This document shows, piece after piece, positions 50,690 through 63,340 of a stretch of DNA of 64,000 bases; positions within the stretch are counted from its first letter, which is position 1; each line of letters starts with the position of its first letter. The stretch comes from Parus major. Lineage: Eukaryota > Chordata > Aves > Passeriformes > Paridae. Both the position numbers and the translations under genes were made by a program. Under the pieces are notes generated by a model that had not been told where the DNA came from, did no database searches, and worked only from the letters and a program-made list of their open reading frames with translations. The stretch is taken from positions 6,723,321 to 6,787,320 of the forward strand of contig NC_031770.1 of assembly GCF_001522545.3 (NCBI RefSeq). The letters are read 5' to 3'.

Positions 50690-51400
50690 TACAGAAAAGT
50701 ATGGTTTGGAAGGGACTTCCATAGATAATTTGGTTTCTCTTTCTGTTGTAGGACTTAGATTTCATTATTCAGGACATTACCAATTTGAGCCACATTTTTT
50801 TCCAGCAAGAAGACTCCACCACTTCTTTGAGCAATCTTTTCCAAAGTTCAGTTGTTCTCACTGAATATTTCCCCCACCTATATTCATCTGTAATTTCCCC
50901 TGCAGCAACTTCTGCCCATTTCCTCTGTTTTTTAAAAATACATCCTTGTGGGAAGAGTACCTCTGCTTTCTCTATATGTACATTTTTTTTTTAGATAGTG
51001 GAAGTTATAACTAGATCTTCTGAGCCTTTTCTTCTCCAGCACAGTTCCTAAAACTTTTCTTCATATGAGAAGTTCTCTAATTCTCTAATCATGCTGGTTG
51101 CCCTTCACTGGGCCCTATCCAACTTTTCAGTGTCTCTCTTGAAAAGTTGAGGGCACCAAAACTGGACAGTCATTCCAGGAATGACATAACATGATGAATA
51201 CATAAATCACATCCCTTGGCCTGCTGTGGTCTAGGACAGGGTTGTCTTCATTGCCCCAAAGGTGCCCTGCTGACTCACATCCATCTTGCTGCCTGCCAGG
51301 CCCCCACATCTTTTACAGCAGAGCTGTTTCACGCACTTGTGTCCATGGTTTGCAGCTGGTCCCTGACTCAGCTCTGCTCTACAACTCCAGGCATCACCAG
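50690..51400 (-). mobile_element. CR1 LINE, 5'-truncated and decayed, ORF2 C-terminus plus 3'UTR
   Basis: Over 700 bases the plus strand runs parallel to the reverse complement of CR1 from its 3' end inward. The 3'UTR start TATGGTTTGGAAGGGACTTCC is followed by CTCCACCACTTCTTTGAGCAA, then a run resembling 'accattaccccttgtcctat' near 50910. Next come CTTTTCTTCTCCAGCACAG, GGTTGCCCTTCACTGGGCCC, ACTGGACAGTCATTCCAGG, CATCCCTTGGCCTGCTG and CTGCTGACTCACATCCATCTTG. Translated on the minus strand, 51040-51290 gives recognisable pieces of the ORF2 C-terminal region (for example MDVSQQ, TVQFWCPQ, ENFSYEEKF), broken by at least three stop codons. The copy is an old, dead insertion; its many substitutions suggest greater age than young bird CR1 copies. 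The 5' limit is uncertain within about 60 bases. Confidence 0.93.
51040..51290 (-). pseudogene. Broken C-terminal part of CR1 ORF2 (reverse transcriptase polyprotein tail)
   Basis: This is the coding remnant inside the CR1 copy. The minus-strand reading shows short in-frame blocks typical of the region downstream of the CR1 reverse transcriptase domain, including MDVSQQ near 51270, VQFWCPQ near 51160 and NFSYEEKF near 51070. In-frame stop codons separate these blocks and remove any coding ability. Catalytic RT and endonuclease segments are absent because the element is 5'-truncated. Confidence 0.85.
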
Positions 51401-54400
51401 CCTGTCTGCTTGGAGTGGTTTTGGGTCATGACTCTTGAAACAGGAGGTGCTGGGAGGGAGTGACTTAAACTGTGAGTGTTCTGGAGTCAGGCCAGGATGT
51501 GAACACCCACGCAGCCCCTTCTCTGCACTGCTCTGATACTAATGAGGGGAACTGGTGGTTTAATTTCTTTATGCCTACAGAAGCAATCTGTAATCATCAG
51601 CAATCTTGATCATAAAGCAGTTATAAGAGTATGAACTGCTTCTGTGTTGCTTAAAAATGCCTGCCTGGCCTCAGACACTCCTGGAAGTGCTGTAGGAGCT
51701 TGCCAGGCTGCCTGGCCTTTTTCTCTCCCTTTTGCAAGAGGAGGACAGGCTCACTTTGCCTGTCCTCCAAGCCAGGCATCGAGATCCCAGCTCCAGATCC
51801 AGAGAGAGGCTGTGTGAGCATGACCTTTCCCAGCAGGGCCCAAGGGCTCAGTGGTTTCCAGGCCCACCTGGACTGGAGCACCAAGTAATCTCCAGTCTGC
51901 TGAGAAAGACCTGTCATATTTCTTACCTAGCAAGGCACAAGAGGGGAGGAGGCAAGAGGATGCACAGGCTCCACAACCACCCAGTGTGGCTTGTTCATCC
52001 TCTGCTACTGCCTCCAGCACCTTCCTTATGAAAGTTTTCTTGGAACATAGGCAGCAAACTCAGTCTTTATGCAGCTCTGTCAGCCATTATGTTACAGATT
52101 TACTGCCAAAATTCTGATCATTTACTGAGCTGACAATTCATTTGTTCTGTGGAAAATGGGGCTGAGCTGCCTTGCCACACTAAGGTGAGACAGCTGTAAG
52201 AGCTGTGGGAGGATAAACTGGCTCAGAGCATGAGGCTGGGGTGGGAGGGCTGCCCAACCACAACACATGCTGCTGGCTGACCAAGAGGGAGCAGTGGTGG
52301 AGCTTCTGCTCCCTCCTGTCCCTTCACCCAAAACCTACTGGCTCGATGTGTTGTCGAGTAGTTTGGACAGCTTTGCAAGAGGGACCAAGGAACCAGAAAG
52401 CTATTATTAATAGTGAAGAACTTTATACATGAACTACTGTGAGAGTCTGTGGCTCTTTTGATGCCTTGTATCCCTTGGAGTAGTTACACAGGACTCCTGA
52501 TGGATGGATGATGCTGGGCCAGCCCCTCTGTTAAGCCTGTGGGCTATTTGTATGATTGGATTAGGTCAGTTCCTAATGGGATCCTTTTCCCTATCCCAAG
52601 CCAGACTCAATACAATGTAATCAGAGAGGAGCAGCTAGAATGCTAGCATGGCTTATTCTAGTAAAGTGAAAAATTAACTTCACTTTTTCTTAGGTTGCTG
52701 CAGTAAATTATTTTAGTAATTAAAAATTAATTCAGTCAGAAATATGCTATAAAGACTTGATAGTGTTGCTAAGAGCCAGAGCTGGGAAGCTTTCCTGGCT
52801 CCCCTTAGAGCTAGTGGTGAACCAAGAGATGATCAGCATGGAGTGTGACACATTGAGAGGCACTCAATATATTCAAAGTCTGCATTCTTATTAGGTGCTC
52901 AGAACTTGACTCCAAATGACTTTTTATATGTATGGAAGGGAAACAAAAAAGGAAAATACATAAATATGACAAGTTTTAATTTAGGCTTGAGAGGACAATA
53001 GCTTACCCAGTTTGTCAGATTCACCTTCAGAAATTTTTTCATTGTGTGGCTTATTTTATATAAATCTTCAATGAATAAAGACAAACAGATACTGTTTCTC
53101 TGCTAACAAGTAAAGAGCAATGCCCTTTTTCAGCAATGGTGCAGAAACAATCCTTTTTTTCCCATCACTTTAAGTTTCCAATTACTTTTCCTTCTCTTAT
53201 TCCTTCTTTCTTAACTTAAAACATATTCAGAATTGTGCTCACATTGTTTGATGAAGGTGAAATTTAAGGAAGTCAAATATTCGGAAACAGGACTAATTTG
53301 ATTTATGTTAGCTGTCCTCCTGGGAGCATTACTTTGCTTCCAGGTATAAAGACTAAGGAAAGTCAAACAGTTCCCTTATATTCCCACTGTTATTCCCCCT
53401 GTATCTGATACTGCAAGAGAGTTTGGCCCAAGACCTAAGGGACTGTCACTTTTGCAGGCCTGTGACTGGTGGGAAGGAGAAGATAGATGTTGTCATTTTG
53501 ATCATAACTCCAAAAAAGGATCTGAGATGCTTATTTACCTTGGCAGTGTCCTTGGCAGAGCTGGACAGGAATCTACAAAATGAAAGCAGTAGCTAGACCA
53601 AAGGGGAACAAAAGGATGAGGGTATGGCCCTGAGTTTGATCCCAAAGTTACAGGAATGCTGGAATATTCTGAACAGCCTAATGATGGATAGCATATTCAT
53701 TCTAAGAAAAATTTTGGTAAGCAAAATAAACCCTTCTAGTTATTTTCCACCATGATTCATTTCAATGTAATTTTCAGTTGGACTTGTATATGGACTGTTG
53801 TCAGCACTGGAAGATCTGCTGCTGAAGAATGTGAAATTGTATCTGGAAGGGCATGATAGGAAGTGGGATCCATTTCATCAATTTCTTAGGAAATTAAATT
53901 TTCAATTAAAATAAAATGAATTTATCTTCCTAGAGATAGGCCTGTAGAGACTTACATTTGGGTCATTATTCAAACATCCACAAACAGATGGCTCCCACGT
54001 TTCTTTACTTAGAACCTATCCAAGCAGAGAAAAAAGCCCCACCAAAACAAAATCCCCACCAAGAAAAATGTCCATGTCTGGAATATCAGAACAGTTGCCT
54101 GAAACTGTACTGCCAGTCTAGGATCCTTGACTTGTTTTGATCTCCACTGGCATGCAAGAAGAGAATATTGAAATAGATAGGTATGTCTCAGTGTTTGGAA
54201 TTTGATACTTAAAAAAGTTCATATTCTGAAAGCTCTAGTCAAAGAAGGTCAGTAACTGTTTTTTTGAATGTATGCAGAAGTGTTGTGGTCTGAGGTAGAG
54301 GAAATAACTTGGTCCCATGTTGAGCTGGAAGCCTCCAGCTGAGCTTGGGAAAGGTGTGAAGTTTTCCCCTTAGGATCATTCCACACTTCCCCCAAGACAT

Positions 54401-54500
54401 TCCCATTCCATGTGTTTACATATGTCTCTTGAAGTATTTGTGAACAAGTGCAAAATTCCCAAAATGTCTAGTTCTATTGAAAATCAGCCTTTCTGAACCA
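51401..54500. other. Non-coding DNA with a GC-richer stretch at 51640-52340
   Basis: The GC-richer part yields overlapping frames on both strands of 60-99 codons (for example 51732-52031 plus, 51751-52020 minus), none with a known domain. It could be further decayed repeat sequence upstream of the CR1 copy or simply GC-rich unique DNA. The remainder (52340-54500) is AT-richer and shows nothing recognisable. Confidence 0.55.
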
Positions 54501-55683
54501 AGGTGTAATCTTTTTGTTCACAGACACAGTTAGATTTGGAGCTGGGGAGGCAGGGGGTTTGTTAGCAAGGAGTTCCTGTTTGCTCTCAGTTGGTGCTAGG
54601 TTGACATTTGAGAGTGCTCAAACTCTCCCTCTTCATCCCATCCTTTCACCTCCACAAAGCTGGAAACACTGCAGATATGCCAGACAATTGGAAACTGCAT
54701 TTTCAAGTGGAGAAGGAAAGAATAAAAAAAAGCAAAGATCAAATAGCATTCACTGCTGCAATTCAGTGTGAACAGCTGGAGATGGCAAACAGAAAATGGG
54801 AGAATTAAAATAATCCTACATTTGCATTCACAAATCCATGGAAAGGGAATTTCTCTTCAAAACTGCCCAATCCTGAGATATGTGCAACCAGGCCATAAAA
54901 TATATATATATTATAAAGTTTGAAGGTATGTCAGAGTGGAGGCAAGACCAAGGCACTGACCAAGAATGTACGTTTGGAGAAAATAAAACAGTGTGAAGGG
55001 AAAAATAAAAGAAGAATTTTGAAAGGAAACAAGTTGAAGGATAAAAGCTGGCACTGGAAAGCAGTCTAATGTGCTGGGAATCCAAATGCCCCATGAGCTT
55101 TGCAAAGAATAATGTGCTGCTTTGCTTTCCCTGGAGGATGCAGGTATGATAACTTTGAAACAATTCAGATCAAGGGGAGAAAAAGATGTATTTCAAGACT
55201 AGTAGGAAGATGAACCTTCTGTTATTTTCTAAACCCAAGTTATAATGCATTTTACCACACTTGAAATGCAGTCCTAATTTGGGAATCACTAGGATCTGGG
55301 ACAACAAATCTCTCTTTCGAAATTCTGAGAATTGTGCAAATGAATTTATGAGAAGCCCCATAAACTGAATTTATGAATCGGCACATACACTTTTTCATGC
55401 AAAAATATTGCAGAGAAAAGGACAGTTAGAAAAACTCATATCTAGAAAAAAATACAAAAATATTTCTTCAAGTACAACTGAATTCCAAGTATTGATACTG
55501 ACTTGACAAGAGCAGAAAGGGACTTTCTGCAGTGAATAGTGTATTAAGTAGTTGGAATGTGAAGTGTTTACTAAAATAACAGTAATTATTCAGACCAAGC
55601 TAATGGCAGTGAAGTTGTTGGGAAGCCTGTGGAATGTGATATGTTTGTTTGCTGCAGCATGAATTCTGTGGGTAAGGTTTTGT

Positions 55684-55702
55684 GTTTTGTTTTGTTTTGT
55701 TT
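55684..55702. repeat. GTTTT pentanucleotide repeat
   Basis: Nearly four consecutive GTTTT units. Confidence 0.92.
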
Positions 55703-55727
55703 ACAAAGTACTATGAAACTTTAAAGA

Positions 55728-55780
55728 TTTATTTATTTTTTTTATTTACTTATTTCTTTACTTCTTTATTTATTTAAAAT
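55728..55780. repeat. Imperfect TTTA-type repeat
   Basis: ATTT/CTTT/ACTT units over about 50 bases, a degenerate tetranucleotide microsatellite. Confidence 0.9.
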
Positions 55781-58740
55781 AAGTTTGTATACCCCAGCAC
55801 AATCTAATCAAAAGGGAAAAATACAAATGGTTCTTCAGCATCTTCTATCTGGAGGCAATAGCTAACAGTATATTGCAGTACATTTGATTATGACATTACA
55901 GAGATTTGCTATTTGTTATAAGGGCTGCATTCATATCACTCAAATACAGCTAGAAGACTATTAAAGAACTTTTGTGTTCTCAACTGCAAAACTAAACTGA
56001 TTCTGTGCCTACTGGCAAGGACTGAAGTTTCCACTAACAAATGCATACAATATGTAAAGACTTCAGTTTTGTATTTTTGACAGCCAAAATGCTTTAATGT
56101 TGTAAAGAATGTATTGGAATACTGTCAAAAGGTACTTTTAATAATTTTATTTATTATGCAACATGCTTTCTAACATTTAATTTGTATTTTGCCTTTTAGT
56201 ATGAAAGTGAGTCTCTTATCTGGATTTACAAATGTCCTTTTTCATAATGCACACGTGTGTTAAGTAATAGAGAGTTACTTAACTATAAAATTTGGAATCC
56301 AACCCCAAGCAGTAGATGCCAAATGAGAATGGATTTTTTTTTCAATTCAGATAAAGGCAACTAACCATTAACACATCATCTTTAGAAGAATTGTAATGAT
56401 TTTTTTTTTTTTACAGTTTTAATTATTCACCTTTTCTCGTGTTGTTAAACAAGTTGGCAAAAACACCTATTGTCCAGATATTCCAGGTAGGATGTGTGGT
56501 GAGAAACAAGGTGTTTTTTCTTTTAACAGCCTGCTCTGTTCCTTATGTAATTTATAGGGGGAGACATGAAGTAAGCTAATGAAATAACAGGGAATGGATT
56601 GGCATGTCACATACAGGAGGGCACACAGCCCTGGTTGGAATGGCTGTGATGAATGGTGGGCATGGGGAGATGAAGTGGTTGCTTGTGCTCAGTATGATCC
56701 ATAACCTCCAGCTTCAGAAAGCATCTTTAATCATGACAGCTGTTGGAAAAGAGAGTCCTGTGGATAGAAGGGGGAAAAGAAAAACCCCTGGGTTTTCTCC
56801 AAATTTCTGTTGTTGGTTCCTGAACCCCTTTGGTGTTCCACAGCTACTTCAAAGGCAGGAGCAGTAGGAACAGCTGTCTGGCAGCTGTGGGATCTGCCCT
56901 GCAGGATCATCTCACTCTCCTGAGGGTGTGAATAGAGGGGCCTCCCCTCTGCCCACCTGTTGATTGCCCAAACTGAAGGGAAATAAATTGCCTACCATTT
57001 TCCACTGCTCTTCCAGATCTATTTGAGGCTGACTAATGGCTTCCAAATGCGTTTGAAGACAATTTCCATAGAGAAGGAAGGAGAGGCAGGTAGATGGGAG
57101 GAAATTGCCTGGGCCTTGTTTATTCTAGGGAGCCAGGATCAAAGGAGAGCCCATATGTGCATTGTATGAATTAATGTAGCGTTGCAGTCTCATCCAGGTA
57201 TGGGTCCATTGCAAACACCTCCCTCTCCAACACTGTGAGTTGAGACCTTTGCCTCACAACTCTGCATTTTGAGTTGCATTTTGCTGCAGCTCAGGTCTTG
57301 GCAGAGTGTTAGCAGGTCCCATGCATGTAGGAAATTTGTTCTGAATGGTTTTGCTGCTGAGGGTTGATTATTGGAAACTGGGACCTCCAGTGATCTTTGG
57401 GTCAGGTGAATAAACTGCTCTGGTTACAAGGAAGCACCTTGTTATTGAAAATTGACTGCTGAGTAGTAGTAATTGTATAAATTAGCATTAATTTAAAAAA
57501 AAACCACCCCATAGTGTCAGGAGATTTTGGAAATCGGTTTAACAAACACTATATGCAAAAAGAATGAAATAGTAGGCCTCAGAGGTGTTGGGCTGGATGA
57601 AGAAGCAAAGAAAACCATTACAATAAATGCTACCAGCAGTGAAGGAGAGTGTTTCAGCAACTTGAATCTCTGAACATAAAAGGTGTGTGTGCATAAAAAC
57701 ATCAAGAGGCCAACCTAGGGGAAAGTTGCATCTCTAATTATTCTGTAATATAGATGATAAATAATTAAGATGGACCCAGCTGGTTTGGTTTAAACATATC
57801 CAACAAGTTGTGTATGGTAGAAGCCAAATCAGCAGAGCTCTGTTCAAAAGCAAAATCTGTGTGTGAAACTCTACATATTTTCTGTGGATGTAGTCTCGTG
57901 GTGGCCATTTATTTTTTAGGAACTGACATGTTCTCTTTCATTAAACTTTCCTGAAAATGGAGAGTTACTGTTTAAGACCAGAGCTGTTGACCTTATATTT
58001 CACAAGTAATAAGATTTTATTTACTCTAGTTACTGCAGGCTTACTAAAACTGGGAAAATATTTTAATGCTTTGCCATTTCTGATACATAAATGTAGATAC
58101 ATACACAGTTCCTGTACATTGTTCAAATGAACAACCAAAAATAGTTTAAAGGCTGAAAAACATATGACTGTACACATGCTGGTTTTGCTTTAGCACAGGA
58201 ATTTTCAAGCCAAAACATGTACCAGTTACACAGAGTTGAAGGTTTTGGGTTTTTTTTTCTTTTATTTTGGTTTGACATGTAAGTCCTTCAGGAAGCAGAT
58301 GGACTTGTGGCATCAGTATCACCCTTAGAAAAAAACAGGTTTCATTTTAGTCAAAGAGTGGTTATTATTTTCTGCTGTTTAAATTTTCATCTCTCTGCCT
58401 GTGATTCCTGCCTATAATTTTGCTATCCTATATAGTAGCAGTGCTTTCACATGGAGTTTTATTTATAATTTTCCTGTGTTTGACTTTCTGAGTCTTCCCA
58501 GTATGGAGAGAAAAAAAAATCACATATGATTCATAATCTGAAATGATTTCTGATTTAGGTAGGCCCCAGAAGATTTTGAAAAGCTCATTAGTATTTTATA
58601 CAGGATTTGATTGTCTCTGGAGTTGTACTGACTTTTCCCTTGGACTGTGTGATGCTTCCTTGTCCAAGTAGCAGACCTGAGAGAGGCTGGGTTGGGCTTC
58701 CAGATGGGAAGCTGCTGGCTTTTTAAATTTGGTTTTCACA

Positions 58741-58760
58741 GTTTTTTGTTTTGTTTTGTT
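58741..58760. repeat. GTTTT repeat
   Basis: Three GTTTT-type units following a T run. Confidence 0.88.
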
Positions 58761-59590
58761 CTCTGAGAAAAGACAAGAGAATGAGAAAATACATCCAATT
58801 AAGTAATAGAGTAGTTTGGAATGAAGATGCTTCAGTTTTGGGGTTTTTTCAATCATCTGAAATGTCACAGGCAATTACAAGTAATTACTTTTCTTACGGG
58901 GGTGCTTCAGCTGGGAACCCATCACATCAAATTGTGGTGTAGGGATTTGGGCTCTGCCCTATGGGAGGCTGCAGGATATGTGAAATCCCCCATCTTGCTG
59001 TTGTTTCTGACACATACATTTTCCAGAACAAAGCAAAGGGACTACATTTACTTCGACATCCATGGCACATCAAATAGCTCTCATGACTGTGACTGATCAA
59101 ATAATTCCTGCACTTCAGCCCTGTCAGAAGTGGGGGAATTCAGAGGGGGGAAAAGCCTCAATGGCAAAAAGCATACAGAAAGGTTGGGAGAGGCAGGCTG
59201 AGGTGGAAAAAAGCAAATTAGTTTTTTTCATAACAAAGTGTCCTGTTTGAATGTACCAGCAACATCATGGAGGAGGGGGAGAGAGAAATATTCCATGAGT
59301 TACAATAAATAGCAAATAGATTGGTTAGGTCAAAAAATGATTTGCTTTTCCTCCACGAGGGTAATTGACCCAGGAAGATGCTAAGCAGATCTGCTTGGTT
59401 GCTGTGTATCTATCTTTCTGCTGCTGCATTCAAAGTACTCACAGAATAATTTACTGCAAATTTCACTACCAACCATTTACCTAACCCTGTCAACATTGAC
59501 TGAGAGCAGAGAGAAAAAAAATTTTGTTTTGCTCTTTCCGTGACCTGGATGCTAGAGGACATAAAAATATATACTGTGATTATTATGGGT

Positions 59591-59630
59591 TTTATTAATT
59601 TGTTTATTTATTCATTTATTTATTTATTTG
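59591..59630. repeat. TTTA tetranucleotide microsatellite
   Basis: About eight TTTA-type units with a few substitutions, likely length-variable. Confidence 0.92.
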
Positions 59631-60389
59631 CTATCCCTTTAAACAAAGGACTGTGGCATGGCAGTATTCTGTATTCCTAAAACATGTTTGTCTTCAATTC
59701 TTTTTTAAATCAGAAAATTGTTGTTCTGTGTAACAAAATGACTAAAACTGACAGTTTGATAGTGAAGCAAAGGCAATTGGCTTAAAGAAGTTCTTCTGTA
59801 AACTCACAGAAAACCCCAGAGAACGGCTGATTTATACCACAGTCAAATCACATGCTGATAATTTAGGTATCTCTGTCTTCTGAAAGTGTTAGGCTTGTGC
59901 TTCAACATGCAAAGTGACAGCTAAATTTTAACTCAACTCTATTTAATTTCCTGAATGGATTCCTAATTACTTGCCAAAACAATATTGATGTTAGATTATG
60001 GACTAATACTAGATTCTCTGAGGTACAGATTTTTAGCAAACAGGCAGGAGGTCTAAAATCTCCTATGATGTATTTTAAAATTTTGCATTCCCTCTCTCTC
60101 CCTTGTTGGCATTTATGCTCCCTCTCTTGACGGTGAGCTGGAAGTGACACTTATCAAAATAACTCGACAAAGATGCTTTCAAAACTGTCACTTCCTTATG
60201 ATAATGTAATTATTCCTTATTTCTTCAGATTTGAAGCTTCTCATGCACATTTTTATCTAATGCTTTTAGAACTGGAGAATAATATTACTGAAAGGCAGCA
60301 GTGTAAGAAAAATCTAGAGATTGTCAGTTGCAAATGTAGTTTTTGGTCTTACAAATACACAGTTTTTGAAATCAAAAAGCAGTATTAAA

Positions 60390-60560
60390 ATCTGACCCAT
60401 TTAAATCTTTGCATTTAAACTGTCAAATAATCACTTAGCAATATAAACTTCATTTCCTACATATTAATGAATTGCATTTTAATGCAGTAGCAACAGGCTA
60501 GATTATAATTTTCCAAGAGTTAATACTGTGCTTCATAAAATTGTGCTTCATGAAAATAGG
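60390..60560. promoter_or_regulatory. Possible conserved non-coding element with small duplication
   Basis: AT-rich, motif-dense block (CAAATAATCAC, CATATTAATGAATTGC, GATTATAATTTTCC) ending in a 15-16 base direct duplication, TGTGCTTCATAAAAT then TGTGCTTCATGAAAAT at 60527-60557. The duplication is seen directly; regulatory function is inferred only from texture. Confidence 0.2.
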
Positions 60561-63089
60561 ATTTTATTATAAAACTGTTTTTGTTGTATGGACAGTTTCA
60601 CTTCCTCTGGAAGGCTCCAGAGAGAATTTTGGATGATTAAAGTAGAGTTTAAATAAAAAGCACAGATATGTTTAACATGTATTAAATGTTGTGGGTTTAA
60701 TTGGATTTTTTTTTAATGATTTCTGGTTAATTATATGTAGCAAAACTTGATAGTATCAAGACTTAGGTGACCATTCTGATGAAGTTGTTCTGTTCAAGAA
60801 TACAATTTATTTTAATGCTATTCTCTGCTTCAGTGACAATATCTATGGCTATAAGAATGTGTATTTTAGAATTTCATCCAGCTTGAAGGATGTGATATTA
60901 TGTGGAGCCTCTCTCAGTGTTTGCTGCCTTCCTTGCAGGATGAACTGGAGATCCTCTTTGGATTCCAGAGCTTGAGCTGCCAGCCATAGGTTCCTGAAGT
61001 ACCTTTACCATCTGAGGTTTTGTGATGTTGGCTTTTTATTCTCTTATATGTGTGTGAAGACTGGTTGGTTAGTGTTAGTGAAATCTTTCCAAAATTCTGG
61101 TCTAGGTTCCAGGACAAGAGCATTATTTTGGTGACTTTAAAAAAAAATTACTTCAATATTTGGGTTTATCTGTGGACACACACCAACACCATATGTATTA
61201 TTGACATTACATCCTATATAGAGTTATCTGTATATTTAACATCAAAACAGTGATGGCCCTAAAATATATATTTTTTCCCCAGTATCGACAGTTTTACTTT
61301 ATGGACAGACACTTGCAAATTGAAAGGAAAAAAGGACACCTTCAGAAAATAGAAATGTCACTGTATGTAATACTGTATATACTGCATTGTAAATATTCCC
61401 CTCCAAGGGGAATGGGATGTCTATAGGCATGCAGCTAAAACTCTTGCTAATTGTTTATGTCTAGAGTAGCTGAATATTGTTGTAAAGACATTTTTATAAA
61501 TCTCCAGTATTGGAGGAGTCAGTTGAAAATAGCTGTGTGACATGCCTGAAACAGATTCAGACATCTCTGCTGCGCAGAAGGAAAGACCTGAATACCAGGA
61601 TTACAGATCCCACAAATCCCCTGCTCAGTGTTACAGAAGGATCAGGCAGTTTATGTATGCAGTTAATCTATTTTCACTTCAGTGGAGTGACTTGCAGCTG
61701 CAGCCCACTTCATTGGCAGATCAGAAGCTACGCTGTAATATCTGTCTGGCCTGTACCATTTTTCTTGGAAGGCTAATTGTTTAGCTCACGGCATGTTTTA
61801 TTTTCTCAGGGTATGCTTAGAAATAAACTGAGCTCAGGCAGCCTAAACCTTTCTCCTCTCTCTGAGGCAATTGGAAGAGCAGTTGGAGGAGCCCAGGCAT
61901 TGCAAATTTAGCTCACCAGGGCATGGCTGTGTGCTCTGTCCACATGTCTTTTGGGGACATTTCCACAGGTCCTGTTCAGGTGTTTACTACAGAGAGTGCT
62001 TGAAAATCCTTGAGCTCCCCCCAGCTGGAGATGCTGAGGGGACTGTCAGCAGGACAGGCAGGTGAGGCAGGTTTTCCAGCTTGTCATTATCCAAAGTTAA
62101 GAGGATAACAGCATCCAAAACCACAGTGCCTCTTCAGGCCTTCAGTCTTTTATTTATTTTTAAAACATCTCTCTCAAGCTGTCTTATTTCATTTCACAAA
62201 GAGCAGTTTCCTTTACTGCTGTCTAGTATTTGCACATATCAAGGGCCAAGTTTGTCTGGAAGTCTGGCTCTATATTTCAGGGAAAACAAACTCAGAGCGT
62301 GGCTGCTGGTACACAGCACCTACAGTAGCTGAGCCGTCATTTGGGAAACATGTTCTGTAAGGTTTCATAAAATTGCAGATGCTCTGATGTTTTGCTGAGC
62401 TAGGAGGAAGTTTGTTGGTGAAATCAATAAACTCTAAAGTTTTCAAGTCATCAAGTGACTTGAAAATGAGAAGGTTCTTCTTTTCTGACAAAGAAAACGT
62501 TGAAATATTTCAAAGTACGAAGTGATTGGAGTTCATAGAGTTGGAGGTCCTTTTGGCATCCATGTCACTTTGGGAGGTGGGACCAAGTTATGTAGGGTGT
62601 TAGGAAAATTCCACATTGAACCTTCAGTGTGCCTACACAAACCTGCTGTGCATGAGGACCAGGATGGGAAGGCATCATTTGTCTGTTTTCTGCCAGGAGA
62701 CAAAGAGCATCCCCTGCTGTGATCCAGTGCCGATGGCGATGAGAACTTGTACATCCAAACACGGTGCCTGACGAGCAGGGCTCAGCCACTGTTTATTTAT
62801 TTGGGTGCACATTTTCATCACATCAGCCTTTCAACATTTGCATGTGCAAGCAGGAGATCTGAAGGGTAACAGCTGTGAAAATACGTGCTTGTGACCTACC
62901 TTACACACATTATGCACAGCCTTGGGATGGGAATTTTATATGGGTTAAAAAATTTACAAGCACACGTATGTGGGCACACCATCAACTTTTACTGCTTTGT
63001 TGTGTGTATTTTGGACTTCATTAGCTTCCATCCACAAGTAATTAGATGTATAGTCCAGAAATACTTCAGAGTGCTCCATGTCTTCTTCT
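60561..63089. other. Non-coding DNA, no gene seen
   Basis: Frames are 88 codons or fewer. The pairs at 61510-61784 (+) and 62522-62789 (both strands) overlap in alternative frames and show no known domain. No repeat family was recognised. Confidence 0.6.
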
Positions 63090-63340
63090 ATCACTTCGGA
63101 TTCCGATCAGCTCACTTGGAGCTCGGCATTTAGCGCGAGCTCCTGCAATTAAGCCCTTCCCCATGGCATTTTACCACATGGTGTCATGCTACAGCACTGT
63201 TTACTTAATCTCCTTATTTTGCTAGATGGCAAGTGTTTCATTAGGAACTGAGAGGAATTTGTTATAATGTAACATAATCTAATGAGGGCTTGTCTCCAGT
63301 CAGGACACATTTGCATTACTGGATGGTGTGATTATGTAGG
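63090..63340. promoter_or_regulatory. Possible conserved non-coding element with retained CpGs
   Basis: Five CpGs fall within 63097-63138, unusual for this CpG-poor window. They overlap an eight-base perfect inverted repeat GGAGCTCG/CGAGCTCC (63118-63143, ten-base loop). Downstream are GCAATTAAGCCC, TGTTTACTTAATC (forkhead-like plus homeodomain-like) and ACATTTGCATTACTGG (octamer-like, near 63310). The mix of retained CpGs and motif clusters suggests an enhancer, but this was not tested by alignment. Confidence 0.3.

Larger units (their letters stand above)
54501..60389. other. Non-coding AT-rich DNA, no gene seen
   Basis: Contains several simple repeats: TA run near 54900-54912, GTTTT at 55684-55702, TTTA-rich at 55728-55780, T13 near 56400-56413, GTTTT at 58741-58760, TTTA at 59591-59630. 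The 111-codon minus frame at 54828-55163 is Phe/Ser/Leu-rich from AT-rich DNA and overlaps a second frame. No domain or repeat family was recognised. Confidence 0.6.
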
